Of a DNA stretch of 28,445 nucleotides, positions 22,057 through 28,445 are shown piece after piece. Under the pieces are notes generated by a model, which saw only the letters and a list, made by a program, of their open reading frames with translations, ran no database searches and was not told the DNA's origin. This stretch comes from a virus. The stretch is from IMG/VR virus record IMGVR_UViG_3300046009_013647, positions 1 to 28,445 of that record, one strand, 5' to 3'. Every line of letters starts with the position of its first letter. The first letter of the stretch is position 1. Made by a program: the position numbers and the translations under genes.

Positions 22057-22097
22057 AACTTTAAAGATATTTTATTTAATTTATCTCAAATATTTCC

Positions 22098-22361
22098 TTA
22101 TCGGTAATGATCAATTCTGTCTTGTAATGTATCAATAATAAATTGGATTGCTAATTCTTCCCTAGTTGGGCTAAAATATTCACTATCATCATCAACAATG
22201 CCTGAACTGAATACTGAAGAATTTAAAAATGTTTCTACTTCACCTTCTAAGAAAATTTTTTCTTCTAGAGTTAATGGTGGTGCTTCATTTTCGTTTTCTT
22301 TTAAAACACCTGCTAATTTTTGCATGCGTTTAATTTCTTCAGATAAAATTTGTTTCCCCAT
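22098..22361 (-). CDS. Small acidic tagged protein, 87 aa
   Basis: It starts MGKQILSEEIKRMQKLAGVL, with ILSE (E8) before Glu and VLKE (E22) before Asn. The string RMQKLAGVLKE recurs almost exactly as RMKKLAGLLTE in the 237-aa protein at 13298-14011, and I associate similar RMxxLAG strings with many marine phage proteins. The rest is acidic and helical (LTLEEKIFLEGEVETFL, REELAIQFIIDTLQDRI). No enzyme motif is seen. It stands between the GIY-YIG-type gene (41-bp gap holding a promoter-type element) and the hairpin before primase. I infer a head-targeted protein from the leader style. Confidence 0.68.
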   Translation of the reverse strand: MGKQILSEEIKRMQKLAGVLKENENEAPPLTLEEKIFLEGEVETFLNSSVFSSGIVDDDSEYFSPTREELAIQFIIDTLQDRIDHYR

Positions 22362-22389
22362 TTTATTAATTATTAAATATTATTTTATG

Positions 22390-22397
22390 ATAAATAT
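22390..22397 (-). promoter_or_regulatory. ATATTTAT element before 87-aa tagged gene
   Basis: The minus strand reads CATATTTATCAT, ending 28 bases before the ATG at 22361, the longest spacing of the seven copies; the leader between is pure A/T-rich sequence (ATAATATTTAATAATTAATA). Confidence 0.4.
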
Positions 22398-22402
22398 GTT
22401 GT

Positions 22403-22846
22403 TTATTCAGTAAAGTCTTTTCTGAAGAATTTCCCGAGCACATTATCGTTGTACCATTTTTCTGGCTCTTCCAATACCCCCATTGTAAACAAATATTTGC
22501 ACTCGTAATAAGTTAATAACTTTTTGTTGGGAACCAACTTTAAGATGACTCTCTCGAACTCATCTTGTCTACCTTGCTTAAGCAACTCCAGTATAGGTTT
22601 AGCTGAACCATAGTATGTTTTCCAATCACTTTCCTTTTGAATTACCTCGGTAGATGATTTTCTGCCTCTACCTGTTTGTTCAGCGAGTTGTTTTTTGGTG
22701 AGTTTTTTCTTCACGTTGTGGTGTAGTACTTTCTTACCAATATAAGAAAATCCACTTGGAACGTGAGTAACCTGATAAATAAAACCATAGGTATCTGCTG
22801 GGAAGTTTTCTAAGCTAGATACCTCTTTGTCATTGTATAACCACAT
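22403..22846 (-). CDS. GIY-YIG-type nuclease, possible homing endonuclease
   Basis: A 147-aa protein. YGFIYQVTHVPSGFSYIGKK (residues 20-39) gives the G(I/F)IY and YIG elements at the usual spacing of about ten residues, and YYECKYLF (about 117-124) supplies a candidate catalytic Glu. Between them GRGRKSS and SDWKTYYGSAKPILELL match the style of phage-encoded putative endonucleases (T4 Seg-like). Stand-alone enzymes of this kind are often mobile. It is coupled to the structural gene before it by a TAATG overlap, which suggests it is settled rather than recently inserted. Cleavage target unknown; a non-homing role such as host DNA attack or recombination is equally possible. Confidence 0.75.
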   Translation of the reverse strand: MWLYNDKEVSSLENFPADTYGFIYQVTHVPSGFSYIGKKVLHHNVKKKLTKKQLAEQTGRGRKSSTEVIQKESDWKTYYGSAKPILELLKQGRQDEFERVILKLVPNKKLLTYYECKYLFTMGVLEEPEKWYNDNVLGKFFRKDFTE

Positions 22847-23817
22847 TATCTGTCTATATTAACTAGTATTGTTGTATCTGTTGTATCTGAGGTAGGTAAT
22901 GGTTGAGCTAATTTACCTATTGCTAGAAGATTTTGTGCTTCATCATATAAGCCTACTGTTGTAACATATGGGCTAAAGTAGGAACCGGTTACATTATTAG
23001 CTAGAGTTCCATCTCCTCTTTGAGAAAAATAACTTCCATTTACTTCAATAACAGATCCGCTTTGTTGTGCTGATGGGTTTAATGTAGCATTAAACTCACT
23101 TTCTCTTAAAGTACATTTATATTGCGCTTCATAAATTGTCATTGAAGAAGAGAATGAACAAGTCATATTTGTCTCTTGACTCCAAAATGAAAGATCTTCG
23201 TTATAAATCTGTCCTTGAGTAGTTAATATAGCTAACCCGTGAGTATAAATTATATTACCTATGTAAGTACTTCCTGAAAGTAAATTTCCTTGACCATCAT
23301 CTAAAATAGCTCCGTCAACACCAGCTGCCCCACAATACCAATTAAAACTATTAGGTACTATATATTCCCCGTATAATTTAGAAGGTATAGACAATACTAA
23401 AATCTCAGCATTAGAAGCTGTTGGAAAATATCTATTAGGTACTAGTGTACTTTGTAAAAAATTATCATATAGTGGACCTTCTGCTTGACCTATAAAAACA
23501 TCCCCAGACCCTGAAGGCCCTGCTCCTGGGACTAATACAGGTTGTGTTACATTATCTCCTGTACTAGAAGATAAAAAGTTAGAGTAATAAAGCTGTTTAG
23601 CTGAGTTATAAACTAAAGCTTGATATTGAGTAGATAAAGTACCTGTAGTTGATTGATCTGTAAACCAATTGACATTTATTCCAAAAAATCTATCAATACC
23701 TACTAATTGCCCATCAGACCCAGTAGCCCATTGAGTATAGGGAAAAGAAAAACCTTTGTTAACCACAAATGGGTTAACAATTATATCAGAGGCTAAAAAT
23801 TGTTTCCAAGCACTCAT
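22846..23817 (-). CDS. Virion structural protein with GLYDxxxxLLAIGKL C-terminal module
   Basis: A 323-aa protein rich in Ser, Thr, Gly, Asn and Tyr, with few charges, as in tail or baseplate proteins. It starts MSAWKQFLASDIIVNPFVVN. The C-terminal 90 residues contain ESEFNATLNPS and YVTTVGLYDEAQNLLAIGKL, which align with EFNYTTNPS and TTVGLYNDSNELLAVAKL in the neighbour at 23822-24856, so both share a C-terminal domain by duplication. I associate this module with uncharacterised structural proteins of T4-like marine phages. It has no transmembrane segment or enzyme motif. A 4-bp gap separates it from the neighbour. The exact place in the particle is unknown. Confidence 0.72.
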   Translation of the reverse strand: MSAWKQFLASDIIVNPFVVNKGFSFPYTQWATGSDGQLVGIDRFFGINVNWFTDQSTTGTLSTQYQALVYNSAKQLYYSNFLSSSTGDNVTQPVLVPGAGPSGSGDVFIGQAEGPLYDNFLQSTLVPNRYFPTASNAEILVLSIPSKLYGEYIVPNSFNWYCGAAGVDGAILDDGQGNLLSGSTYIGNIIYTHGLAILTTQGQIYNEDLSFWSQETNMTCSFSSSMTIYEAQYKCTLRESEFNATLNPSAQQSGSVIEVNGSYFSQRGDGTLANNVTGSYFSPYVTTVGLYDEAQNLLAIGKLAQPLPTSDTTDTTILVNIDR

Positions 23818-23821
23818 TCAT

Positions 23822-24856
23822 TTAGAAATCAAGCTTTACTCTAATAAGAGCTTCCTTAGTGAAGTCTTTAACTAGTGGTCTAGAAAGTTTAGCCACAGCT
23901 AATAACTCATTTGAATCATTATACAAACCTACAGTTGTAATATAAGTTTGTGGGTTATTGATATACACTGGATAAATTACCTCCCCAGTTGAACCTGAAA
24001 TAAATGATGGGTTAGTTGTATAGTTAAACTCAGCATTTTGTGGTCTAATAAATACGTAATCTGAAGTTATATTTTCTTGAGAGTTTAATTGAAAACTACC
24101 TCCGTTTTTAATAGTTGTAAATATAATTTTATTATTTAAACCATTAGCGTTAGCACTTCCTGAAAGAAATCCTAAACTTACACCCCCACTAGCTATAGGT
24201 AATTCTAAAGCTTTAGAATTTAAAAGTAAAGTACCTAAATCTGGGAGGAACCAACCATATGATCCTGAAATAGTATAACCTGCTTGGCTTGCTCCTGATG
24301 GAACTCCAGCTGTAGTAGCTGTACCATTTGATCCAGAAATAATTTGATAAACTCGAGTACCATTAATGTAAGGCACTACAGATACATCATTACTGTTATC
24401 TGTTAAAAATACACTATTACTACCACTAGTTAACTTTAAGTTTAAAGAACCTGGGAATAATGATTGTTTGTAATTAGCTCTTTCAACTGAAACAATATAA
24501 AAACTAGATTGAGTTACACTACCAAAAATAAAAGGAGCGTTTTCATCTTCTAAAATTAAATTTTTATATTGACCATACAAAGTACGAGAAGGACTTAAAC
24601 CTGGTACAGCTGCATTATAAGCTGTAGATCCCGAACCAAATTTATTAGCAAATCCTAAATAAAACTGAATAGCAGCAGTATCATCTGAAGATGCCGTTTG
24701 ATAAACTGCTAGTACATAGTCACCTTGTGAGCTAGCTTCTTGAGTTGAACTAGTAAAGAAAGTAGTTAAATTATATACGTTATTAGTCCAACAAGGAGCT
24801 GTAACCGAATCAGCTGATATTAAAAAATCGGATGGGGTTAATCTTTTAAATGACAT
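23822..24856 (-). CDS. Virion structural protein, paralogous C-terminus with downstream gene
   Basis: A 344-aa protein beginning MSFKRLTPSDFLISADSVTA, beta-rich and Ser/Thr/Asn/Gly-rich in composition. The C-terminal module (about 255-344) has EFNYTTNPSFISGSTGEV, TYITTVGLYNDSNELLAVAK and an ending FTKEALIRVKLDF, a tail I associate with virion proteins of marine T4-like phages. The same module closes the following gene product; the N-terminal parts look different. It follows the 219-aa structural gene by 2 bp. The role is probably in the tail, baseplate or a decoration, but no T4 counterpart can be named from sequence alone. Confidence 0.74.
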   Translation of the reverse strand: MSFKRLTPSDFLISADSVTAPCWTNNVYNLTTFFTSSTQEASSQGDYVLAVYQTASSDDTAAIQFYLGFANKFGSGSTAYNAAVPGLSPSRTLYGQYKNLILEDENAPFIFGSVTQSSFYIVSVERANYKQSLFPGSLNLKLTSGSNSVFLTDNSNDVSVVPYINGTRVYQIISGSNGTATTAGVPSGASQAGYTISGSYGWFLPDLGTLLLNSKALELPIASGGVSLGFLSGSANANGLNNKIIFTTIKNGGSFQLNSQENITSDYVFIRPQNAEFNYTTNPSFISGSTGEVIYPVYINNPQTYITTVGLYNDSNELLAVAKLSRPLVKDFTKEALIRVKLDF

Positions 24857-24858
24857 AA

Positions 24859-25518
24859 TTAAGCTGAGGTTTTAGTAATCGTTACTGGAATTGTAATACG
24901 GGCACCTGAATCTCTACCTACTACTGTTAAAGTAGCTTGTAAAATTGAATTTGAACCAAATAAAGTATTTACTGTAGTTGCAGTCATGTTAATTGTAGTA
25001 CCTACAACTGTTTTAGACACGTTAGTACCAATAGTTACAGTTTGATTTAAAGCTGCAGCATCGGGGGTATTAATACCTACTCCATTAAATGTGTTAAGTA
25101 CTCTAACGTCTGAAATAGTAGCAGTATAACCTGAAGTTTCATAGGTTGAATTACCACCTAAATAGTTTAGTGTTTGAGGAGTAATAGCAAGTGAAGCACC
25201 TTGTTTTAGAGTAATTGCGGCGTATCCTAGATCAAGTACTGGCATTTTAGAAGTTCCACGAGGTAGTGTAGTTAACACATACTTCATCTCTTGTGTTACA
25301 AGAGGAAATGCTTCTAAAAGAGGCATGTTTTCAATTGCTTGACCATAGTAAGCTGAACCTGATGGATTATTTGGATTGTAAAGTGTATAATCAATCTCGT
25401 CATCAGATAAAGCAAACTGAGTGATTCTGAATGAACCGTCATTTTTAGCAAGTAACTCTCTACCTACATCTGTTAAGATAGCATCTACGGTTACGACTGC
25501 ATTATTTAAATATCCCAT
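24859..25518 (-). CDS. Virion structural protein, conserved marine phage type, 219 aa
   Basis: It starts MGYLNNAVVTVDAILTDVGR, followed by SFRITQFALSDDEIDYTLYN (residues about 29-48) and YYGQAIENMPLLEAFPLVTQ. These strings are characteristic, in my memory, of a structural protein family in T4-like phages of marine bacteria, where it stands beside the GLYND-type proteins as it does here. The C-terminal half is a Thr/Val-rich beta region (TVTIGTNVSKTVVGTTINMT), like an Ig or carbohydrate-binding fold. A promoter-type element is 23 bases upstream, so this gene may head a late transcript covering 25518-22403. Its exact location in the virion is unknown. Confidence 0.76.
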   Translation of the reverse strand: MGYLNNAVVTVDAILTDVGRELLAKNDGSFRITQFALSDDEIDYTLYNPNNPSGSAYYGQAIENMPLLEAFPLVTQEMKYVLTTLPRGTSKMPVLDLGYAAITLKQGASLAITPQTLNYLGGNSTYETSGYTATISDVRVLNTFNGVGINTPDAAALNQTVTIGTNVSKTVVGTTINMTATTVNTLFGSNSILQATLTVVGRDSGARITIPVTITKTSA

Positions 25519-25541
25519 TTGTTTGAATGCTTAGTTTTGTT

Positions 25542-25549
25542 ATAAATAT
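25542..25549 (-). promoter_or_regulatory. ATATTTAT element before 219-aa structural gene
   Basis: The minus strand reads GTATATTTATAACAAAAC, ending 23 bases before the ATG at 25518, in the 61-bp gap after the fibre gene. Confidence 0.4.
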
Positions 25550-25579
25550 ACGAAAGAAAAATTTGAGTGACAAGTTATC

Positions 25580-27268
25580 TTATACTTGGGGTAAAGGTTG
25601 TTGGCAAATTTTGAATACATGTCCCCATCTTCCTCGAATCATAGTATTAACATTACCCTGAGCTTCAGGATTTAGTATAATATACCCTTCATCATCCTCA
25701 GGATTATCAGCATTAATTATAGTAAAACCTATCCCATAATGGTTATATCCTGAAATATCTGCAACTCCTGTGGATCTCCAGTTATTAGTAGCTCTAACAA
25801 AAGTTTCACTAAGGAATGGGGTGTCACTAGCATTTATACCTCCTATAAATCTAACATTATATTCAATTACCTTAGGATTATTAGTAGAAGTATTAGGATT
25901 ATAAGGATCATAATATAAATCAGGACCCCAAAATGTTTCTAAGTGAGCAGGTTTAGGAGTTAACCCAAATACCATCATACAAACCCCAAATGAAGCAAAA
26001 TCATTAGATCCAGTTATGTTTCCTATAAAAGAAAAATTAGTTGCTAAATATGGTCTTCTATAAGCTGGAGCTGTTGATGGGTCTGGGTCTTGAGCGTATG
26101 GAGTGTACATAACAGTATCCATAGGTAGCATGTTAGAAATTTCTCCAGCATAAAGAGGGTCTTGGTCTAAAAGGCTACCTTCATAAGTAGCAGGAGACGT
26201 AAGAGAAGCTAGGATGGCATTGGCAAAATTTGTATTAATTTTAGCATTAGGAACAGAAACTGGGATTTCAGAAGTACCTCCTGTGTAAGCCGGGTTATTA
26301 AAGTTATACATCTCATAAGAAGGAGTAGTACTAATTCCCCCAGCTTGAGTAGCTAATATAGGTAAAGTATAAAGTCTTCTAAATTTTAACTGAACATTTT
26401 GAGCTGTACTTTGAAGAATAGCTGCTGATTGAAATGCTACAGCATTACCACAAGTAGCCCCTCCTGTAGGAGAAGTACCAGAAGTACCGGCAACCCCAGA
26501 ACTACCAGTAGCACCTGAAGTACCACTGACTCCTGAAGTGCCATTTATGCCTGATGTGCCTGCAATTCCTGAAGTACCGTTAACACCTGAGGTACCGTTA
26601 GCACCAGAAGTACCTGCTGTACCGTTTATACCAGAGGTACCTGAAATTCCTGAAGTACCTGAAATGCCATTTGTACCTGAAGTTCCAGAAGTACCTGCTG
26701 TACCGTTTATACCAGAGGTACCTGCGATGCCTGAAGTTCCAGCAATTCCTGAAGTACCGTTAGTACCTGAGGTACCTGCAGTACCGTTAATTCCTGAGGT
26801 ACCATTAATACCAGAAGTACCATTAATACCTGAGGTGCCGTTGATTCCTGAAGTACCACTTATACCTGCAGTTCCTGAAGTTATACCTGGGGTTGAAGTA
26901 CCTGAAGTACCTGCAATACCCGAAGTGCCATTAGATCCTGAAGTACCTTGAGCTCCACTAGTTCCAGTTGTTCCTGATGTGCCAGGAGAACCTACACCAG
27001 AAGTACCTGAGGTGCCTCGAGCTCCTGAAGTTCCTGTAGTACCTGAAGTACCATAAGAGAAACCGGATGTACCAGCAGTACCCGCTCCACTTGTTCCTCC
27101 CCCACCTTCTGTAAGAGAAGTAATACCATCATTATCAATGGTTAAAACATAGTTTTGCCATCCTGAAGGGATGATGGGTAGATTAAATTTATTAAAGGCT
27201 AAACGTCTATCTACCCAAATACCACCATCAGTATCAACTCGTTTATTGGCTATTCTTTTCTCACCCAT
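25580..27268 (-). CDS. Collagen-like tail fibre or appendage protein
   Basis: A 562-aa protein in three parts. Residues 1-54 form an attachment domain (VDTDGGIWVDRRLAFNKFNL). Residues about 55-270 are Gly-x-y triplets built mainly from G-T-S, G-I-N, G-I-A and G-T-A (for example GTSGINGTSGINGTSG), a collagen-like rod that should trimerise. Residues about 271-562 form a globular C-terminal domain rich in aromatic and Pro/Asn residues, plausibly the receptor-binding or particle-surface head. Phage collagen-like proteins are usually fibre stalks. The repeat DNA is near-periodic at 18 bp, so length changes by slippage or recombination are likely. It is 6 bp after the upstream structural gene. Receptor unknown. 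Confidence 0.85.
   Translation of the reverse strand: MGEKRIANKRVDTDGGIWVDRRLAFNKFNLPIIPSGWQNYVLTIDNDGITSLTEGGGGTSGAGTAGTSGFSYGTSGTTGTSGARGTSGTSGVGSPGTSGTTGTSGAQGTSGSNGTSGIAGTSGTSTPGITSGTAGISGTSGINGTSGINGTSGINGTSGINGTAGTSGTNGTSGIAGTSGIAGTSGINGTAGTSGTSGTNGISGTSGISGTSGINGTAGTSGANGTSGVNGTSGIAGTSGINGTSGVSGTSGATGSSGVAGTSGTSPTGGATCGNAVAFQSAAILQSTAQNVQLKFRRLYTLPILATQAGGISTTPSYEMYNFNNPAYTGGTSEIPVSVPNAKINTNFANAILASLTSPATYEGSLLDQDPLYAGEISNMLPMDTVMYTPYAQDPDPSTAPAYRRPYLATNFSFIGNITGSNDFASFGVCMMVFGLTPKPAHLETFWGPDLYYDPYNPNTSTNNPKVIEYNVRFIGGINASDTPFLSETFVRATNNWRSTGVADISGYNHYGIGFTIINADNPEDDEGYIILNPEAQGNVNTMIRGRWGHVFKICQQPLPQV
26459..27106. repeat. 18-bp-periodic tandem repeat coding Gly-x-y
   Basis: Degenerate copies of a unit such as CCTGAAGTACCATTAATA (plus strand) run through this segment, encoding GTSGIN-type hexapeptides on the minus strand. 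Copies vary at third codon positions, so the array is old or under diversification rather than freshly expanded. The complementary frame is also open, as an artefact. Confidence 0.88.
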
Positions 27269-27274
27269 ATATTA

Positions 27275-28445
27275 TTAAGATCCTATAAGGCCTTTTTCTT
27301 CTAGATTTTGTAAAATACTGTCTATTTTACCTTCAATTCTACCTAATAAATATTCAGGTTTTAAAATACCCCCACCTGAATCACCTGCAGGTTTATCTAC
27401 ATCAAGAATAATGAATGCAGGGTCATCTACATATCTTCTGATTAAAAATTGATTAACATCTATTGTTGATGGTATATTTTTATTTAAAGTTAAATACAAT
27501 CTGTTAGTATAAGTTACATCAGTAATAGTATAAGCTTCAGATTCTACTCCTTCAAATCTAATTTCATCATAGGGTTGGGGAATAAAAGGATAACTAATAG
27601 CATTAAATCCACTATTAGGTATTCCTGTAGCAGTGTAACTATAGAAACTAGATAATTCTGTAGATCCGGTTAAAACATTTTTTACAACAGTGTTAGTTAT
27701 AAAATAGGGGCTGCTTGATGTGGCAGCAGTTCCTGGGGATTTAGATTGAAGGTTATAGAAATATGACCCAGCCACTATTTTAATTTCGGCCATATTAGTT
27801 GTAAATGGATTAATTGCAAGTGATGTTATAGCTACTCTAACCCTATCGCCTGCTGAAAAGTTTAAAGGTTGAGTTTCAATTATTACCTCTTGAGAATCTT
27901 TTTGATTTTGCTTATTAAATGTTAAATTAGCGATTGATAAATTAGTCCAAACTGAATAAGGGCTAGCTGCTTTTTGAATTGCGTATGTTACAGTAGCTTG
28001 TTGATTTGGCTGATTAAATGTAAGATTTATATAAGAAAAAAGAGATGCTATAAATCTAACTTGAGTATCAGTATCTGTAGGAAATTCGTATTCGCCTGAT
28101 GAAGTGTTGAAATAATAAGGTGGGGTACCATTATCAAAAGATTCATTATTCCAAGTTAAAACTCCAGGTGTTGTATCAAAAACTGTTCTAATATTATTAA
28201 ATTCTCCTGTAATACGGTTGGCTTGGAATAACCAATTTGTAGTGGCTGATGTACCTGGTTGTAAGTTAAAGTTAATAGAGCCTGTAAAGTCATACCCAGT
28301 TGTATTACCATTACCATCATATATAGAATACTGGTTGTAAAGAATAGGTTGGATAGTTTTACCACTCTTAAATATAGGATAAGAACCATTTAAAATAGAA
28401 AGTTCAGTTCCAAATATATTGGTATTAGTTAGAGCGGAGTCAGCT
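27275..28445 (-). CDS. Virion structural protein, N-terminus outside window
   Basis: The frame ending at 27275 is open without a stop to the right edge, about 389 codons. There is an internal ATG at 27793 (MAEIKIVAGSYFYN), but sequence before it in the same frame is clearly protein-like (GDRVRVAITSLAINPFTTN, and AIQKAASPYSVWTNLSIANL further up). No other in-frame ATG occurs to the edge, so the true start lies outside. The visible part is Asn/Thr/Ser/Tyr-rich and beta-like, as in tail-surface proteins. It ends with a helical EYLLGRIEGKIDSILQNLEE, perhaps a trimerising or attachment tail. It precedes the collagen-like fibre gene by 6 bp and may be its partner or the fibre's distal piece. Family not recognised. 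Confidence 0.7.
   Translation of the reverse strand, partial: ADSALTNTNIFGTELSILNGSYPIFKSGKTIQPILYNQYSIYDGNGNTTGYDFTGSINFNLQPGTSATTNWLFQANRITGEFNNIRTVFDTTPGVLTWNNESFDNGTPPYYFNTSSGEYEFPTDTDTQVRFIASLFSYINLTFNQPNQQATVTYAIQKAASPYSVWTNLSIANLTFNKQNQKDSQEVIIETQPLNFSAGDRVRVAITSLAINPFTTNMAEIKIVAGSYFYNLQSKSPGTAATSSSPYFITNTVVKNVLTGSTELSSFYSYTATGIPNSGFNAISYPFIPQPYDEIRFEGVESEAYTITDVTYTNRLYLTLNKNIPSTIDVNQFLIRRYVDDPAFIILDVDKPAGDSGGGILKPEYLLGRIEGKIDSILQNLEEKGLIGS

Noticed and set aside
920-25549. TATAAATA on the plus strand as T4-type late promoters for plus-strand genes
   Set aside because: No plus-strand genes exist in the window. The element's fixed position just before minus-strand starts points to a role for those genes; antisense initiation is kept only as an alternative.
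26538-26951. Plus-strand open frame of PEVP-type repeats
   Set aside because: It is the complement of the collagen-like repeat; a periodic codon pattern on one strand keeps the other open. No start context, and all other genes are on the minus strand.
26459-27106. CRISPR-like regular repeat
   Set aside because: The period is 18 bp, there are no unique spacers, and the units translate to Gly-x-y triplets.
28156-28389. Short minus-strand open frame near the right edge
   Set aside because: It overlaps the long open frame of the partial structural gene in another frame and has no recognisable protein pattern.
1-28445. tRNA or other structured RNA genes
   Set aside because: No gap exceeds about 100 bp, and none shows a cloverleaf-like set of arms; only the hairpins listed were found.

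Overview
The window reads as part of the genome of a large tailed phage with T4-like head genes. All 37 genes I can support lie on the minus strand, so transcription runs from high to low coordinates. Genes are packed with ATGA or TAATG start/stop overlaps, and the DNA is AT-rich. The anchors are a gp20-type portal (1-904, cut by the window edge), a gp17-type large terminase (928-2493), a gp61/DnaG-type primase (21085-22017), and a block of tail or fibre-like virion proteins (22846-28445). Start codons lack visible Shine-Dalgarno sequences and follow A/T-rich leaders. Together with a Gly-Thr-Ser collagen-like fibre and a lysis-type gene pair of a style I associate with Bacteroidota phages, this suggests an aquatic Bacteroidota host. 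That host call is inference only.

Layout in transcription order: (1) 28445-22846, virion surface or tail proteins, including a collagen-like fibre and two proteins that share a C-terminal module. (2) 22846-20315, a GIY-YIG-type nuclease, a small tagged protein, primase and a RecB/Cas4-like nuclease; a hairpin with a T-run sits just before the primase. (3) 20291-8227, about 12 kb of mostly unfamiliar proteins. (4) 8227-3987, two small unknown genes and an apparent accessory metabolic operon (FAD dehydrogenase, a 90-aa protein, a cupin-methyltransferase fusion, a P-loop kinase). (5) 3955-1, an AT-hook protein, an overlapping spanin-like pair, terminase and portal.

The most interesting signal is in region 3, with outliers at 22361 and 3955. 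Many proteins begin with a short amphipathic segment ending in L/I-x-E followed by A, G or S. That matches what is known of the T4 capsid-targeting sequence and the gp21 prohead-protease cut site. The cargo behind these leaders includes a P-loop kinase, a PD-(D/E)xK-like nuclease, proteins with membrane-like segments, acidic and coiled-coil proteins, and small basic Cys-containing modules. A 57-aa Hc1/histone-like gene and an 813-aa four-domain protein with an internal LTE/G site lie among them. I infer a large set of proteins packed into the head with the DNA, matured by the prohead protease and perhaps delivered into the host.

An 8-base element reading ATATTTAT on the coding strand occurs in 7 of the 9 intergenic gaps of 20 bp or more, 13-28 bases before a start codon, and is a candidate promoter element of this phage.
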